A stretch of DNA of 64,000 bases from Dryococelus australis (lineage: Eukaryota; Arthropoda; Insecta; Phasmatodea; Phasmatidae). The DNA is taken from the NCBI GenBank assembly GCA_029891345.1, contig CM056993.1:224077924-224141923 (forward strand), written 5' to 3'. Positions within the stretch are counted from its first letter, which is position 1. Each line of letters begins with the position of its first letter. This document shows, in pieces, positions 61,370-64,000 of this stretch. A program made the translations under genes and the position numbers. The notes under the pieces are model-generated. The model saw only the letters and a list, made by a program, of their open reading frames with translations. It did no database searches and was not told the origin of the DNA.

Positions 61370-62694
61370 CCACACTTTGACACCAGCTGCTCGCGCATTA
61401 GTGTAGCAAGCACTTTAATATCAACACAGCAACTCCAACCATTAAGAGAAAGCATTACCTTAGTTGGAGCAACCTCGTATTGACAACACCCAAGTTTAAA
61501 ACAACTATTAACTTGTGCATATCAGGTCTCACCCACAGGACTTCTTAGTTGTGGACAACTTAAACCAAGATATAATACCAGGAGTCTATTTTATTTAAAA
61601 AGTATGATATTATTTCGATTCTGAAACAACAATATTCCATTCATACATGCTCACGACTACAAGTTATTACAGGTACCGATACACTCGGCTACGACCACAT
61701 ATGACAATGCTGCTTCTCTTGAACATTGCTTCAATGAATTAGATAACTTAGAAAATGAACAAAACAAACTGCCCAAGATCAACACAAATTTAGATAGCAA
61801 ACAAATGGCAGCCATTACTAACATTATCAATAAATGTAAGGATAGGTTTGCAAATAGCATCTTGGAATTAACAGAAGCCAAGAATTTTGAAATTAAATCA
61901 GAACTTAATACAGACCTATCGTATAAGCCCTAAAATTTGTGATGAATTATTGACACAAATTACAGATCTGGTCAGGGCAGGAATTATAGAAGAAGCTGAC
62001 TCACCTTATTCCGCGCTGAGCTTAGTAGTTTCTAAAAAGAACAGCGGACTATGATTCTTAACTGACTTTAGAAAGCTTAATACTTAACCAGGTTTCAGTA
62101 TCCGTTACCTCGAACTGAGAATATTCTAAATATGCTTTGCAAAACTTACACCATATCACCAGCTTAGTTTTATTTTCAGGTTTCTACAGCATACAGGTGG
62201 TCAGAAAGAAGGATCGTTACAAATTAGCATTTAGCATAGATGGCATAGGACTCTACCAGTACAAACGTATGCCAATGGGGCTCTCAAATTCTCCACAATA
62301 TTTCCAAATGTTCATTAAATCACTGTTAGGACCTCTTCGATGGACGGCAGCCGTATCCTATATTAATTATATATTTATTTTAGGTAACTCATTTGAGGAA
62401 CACATTGCCAATATAGAGAAAGTTTTTGAATGATTGCGCATGTTCAATGTTAAAATAAATACCAAAAAGTGCGCTTTCACAGAACAATCAGTTAAAGTAT
62501 TAAGACACATCATTACCCCACACGGTATCACTACTGACCCAGAAAAGGTACGCACTATTGAACACATGGCATTGCCAACCAACAGCATACATTTTTGGGC
62601 ATGACTTTATACCTTCAACGGCATATAATGCACTACGCTAAGATAGCCCAACCACTCATTGATCTCACTGTTCAGCGTGACTACACAAAACATA
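61370..62694 (+). pseudogene. pol pseudogene of second gypsy element (protease, RT)
   Basis: A degraded protease has FDTSCSRISVASTLIS (DTG changed to DTS) and SITLVGA. The RT region has DRFANSILELTEAKNFEIKS, TQITDLVRAGIIEEADSPYS, ALSLVVSKKN, then GIGLYQYKRMPMGLSNSPQY and SYINYIFIL, where both Asp of Y-x-D-D are lost (Asn and Tyr). The thumb follows at about 62520 (HGITTDPEKVRTIEHMALPT), and IAQPLIDLT leads into RNase H, where an insertion cuts it at about 62695. Stops occur throughout. Confidence 0.8.
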
Positions 62695-63957
62695 CAATTA
62701 AATTCCCTGACTTTTCCAGGTTTTCTCTTGTCTATCACATTTATTTTCCCTGACCTATACCAACGAAATAAAATTACACTTTTCATAAGTTTTATCTAAT
62801 CGAATTAACTTACATTCTTACAGCTATCCATTTAATGAGAGGAATTTTAAGATTTGTGTAATACGTTGATATGAGACATCTGGTGGCTGAAGACAATATA
62901 AAGGTCAGGAAAAGTTTTAGTGTGCCTGTCACAGACACAGGCGATATGACTGGGCTGAATTTATTGGCTGCTAACCGAACCTCGGCCAGTATATAAACTG
63001 AGGCGCATGGCTTGACGGCACAGCACAAAGTTTGGTGTGGGCTTAACTGTCTTCCGCAACACTGGTTTACACACAGTCACTGGTTTATCTGGAGTGGGCA
63101 TAGCCCGGGGTAGCTCCTGACTCGACAGCTGTTGCTGCTGAACTCGTGCCCAGTCCTTGGGCAAAGGTGGTGCTGCGGCTGGCGGTGCTTGTAGGAGCCC
63201 GCGGAGGGCTGCTGGTCTTGCTGGGCCGGAACTACGGGTTCGCTATACCCAAAGGTACATAGAGTCCCTGACGGAAGTCAACAACTGGATGCGGCTCGTT
63301 GGTGGTCTTGTAGGGAGGCTAAAATAGGGAGTGTGGAGGGACTGGGAGATGAGGCCTCTTCAGTTATCGGGTGGCTTGAGCTCGTTCCCGGGGGTTAGAC
63401 TGCAGAGGGCAGTTGACGCTGGGTTACAGCTCAGGTTGGACTCTTGAGGCAGTAGCTGCCTTCCTAGCTCACCACTTTGCACCACTCCTATGGGTGTATG
63501 GCATAACGGAAGGTACTAAAGTCAGCCACGCTAATGAAGCAAATGCAATGAGGATCCCTAGCTAGGTGTAAAGCCATTCGTGGCCGAGCCAACCGAGAGT
63601 CGTACCCGATTACTGCAACTAAGTTTGCAAACATTTTCATGTTTTATGAAATATCACTCCTTTGGCACCCCATAAGGAGCCTTTCTAAGATTGGTTTCTA
63701 GTTTGAAGTACACCACAAATACTGATGCTCCAACTCACCAACCGGCATTCAGCAAAAGTCGTTCTCACAAAGCCACCAATTGTAGGAACAACAAACATTT
63801 TTAGCACAGGAGAATTAAAAGTAATGTAAACATTTTAATGTGTACAAAAATTTCCTGATCCTCAGAAAATTCCCTGACATTTCCATTTTCCTTGGCTGTT
63901 TGAAATTCCCTGACTTTTCCCTATTTTCCAGGTTTTCACTGTCTGTAGCCACCCTGA
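62695..63957. mobile_element. 1.26-kb insertion in the second gypsy element
   Basis: The RNase H region stops at about 62694 and resumes at about 63958 with NKPYKWEDLHQKAF. The insert starts with AAATTCCCTGACTTTTCCAG and ends with two more AAATTCCCTGAC-TTTCC strings and GCCACCCTGAT, all in the same orientation, so the edges are direct repeats of a CCCTGAC-rich sequence. The middle (62940-63560) has GC-richer minus frames, for example 62961-63164, that I cannot assign. The family is unknown to me by name, although CCCTGAC/TTTCCAGG motifs are common in arthropod repeats. Confidence 0.6.
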
Positions 63958-64000
63958 TAACAAACCCTACAAATGGGAAGATCTCCACCAAAAGGCTTTT
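63958..64000 (+). pseudogene. RNase H start of second gypsy element, cut by window end
   Basis: NKPYKWEDLHQKAF matches the conserved (k..F.W....q.AF..LK) segment after the RT thumb. The equivalent in the first element is FQWTQT-stop-QQAFENLK at 27470-27510. The element continues beyond the window. Confidence 0.7.

Overview
This window reads as nuclear DNA of an arthropod, most likely an insect with a large, repeat-rich genome. The evidence is a spliced host gene with GT-AG introns, a predominantly AT-rich background with long microsatellites, and a dense, nested set of eukaryotic transposons (Ty3/gypsy, Tc1/mariner, hAT, TA-insertion non-autonomous elements, a tRNA-derived SINE). No prokaryotic operon, rRNA or CRISPR array was seen. 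I did not identify the species.

Host gene. The one host gene I recognise is on the minus strand, about 49.8 to 40.6 kb. It is the 5' part of an SNM1A (DCLRE1A) DNA cross-link repair nuclease. Four exons carry a UBZ4 zinc finger, a disordered central region, the linker, and the first part of the metallo-beta-lactamase fold with an intact HxHxDH motif. All three internal junctions are GT-AG and all are phase 1. The remaining catalytic exons were not found in the window. The last intron seen is filled with nested transposons, starting 12 nt from its splice donor.

Layout. 1-3.9 kb: unrecognised. 3.9-8.5 kb: AT-rich 4.6-kb block with hAT-like inverted ends and no transposase. 8.55-13 kb: two copies of a TA-flanked non-autonomous DNA element (one complete, 1.87 kb, inserted in an old gypsy integrase) and a Tc1 relic. 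13.3-17.1 kb: remnants of a minus-strand LTR element. 17.7-19.3 kb: hAT transposase pseudogene. 20.6-22.1 kb: minus-strand pol C-terminus. 22.80-34.83 kb: one old but complete Ty3/gypsy-like LTR retrotransposon with both LTRs, primer site, purine tract and a 4-bp target duplication, itself carrying a DNA-element copy. 35.3-40.6 kb: a Tc1-like element split by a 4.27-kb element with long inverted repeats. That inner element contains a decayed gene of an arthropod multicopy family that I infer to be PIN/FEN-like. 40.6-49.8 kb: SNM1A exons and introns, with a SINE and transposon fragments. 49.8-54 kb: mostly unrecognised, with a foldback. 54-58.5 kb: gag-like coding relic and an LTR-like block. 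58.5-64 kb: a second gypsy element, interrupted by a 1.26-kb insertion and running off the end.

Almost all transposon reading frames are broken by stops, frameshifts or lost catalytic residues. Apart from SNM1A, nothing here is convincingly an intact protein gene. The most interesting structure is the nested intron assembly at 35.3-40.63 kb.
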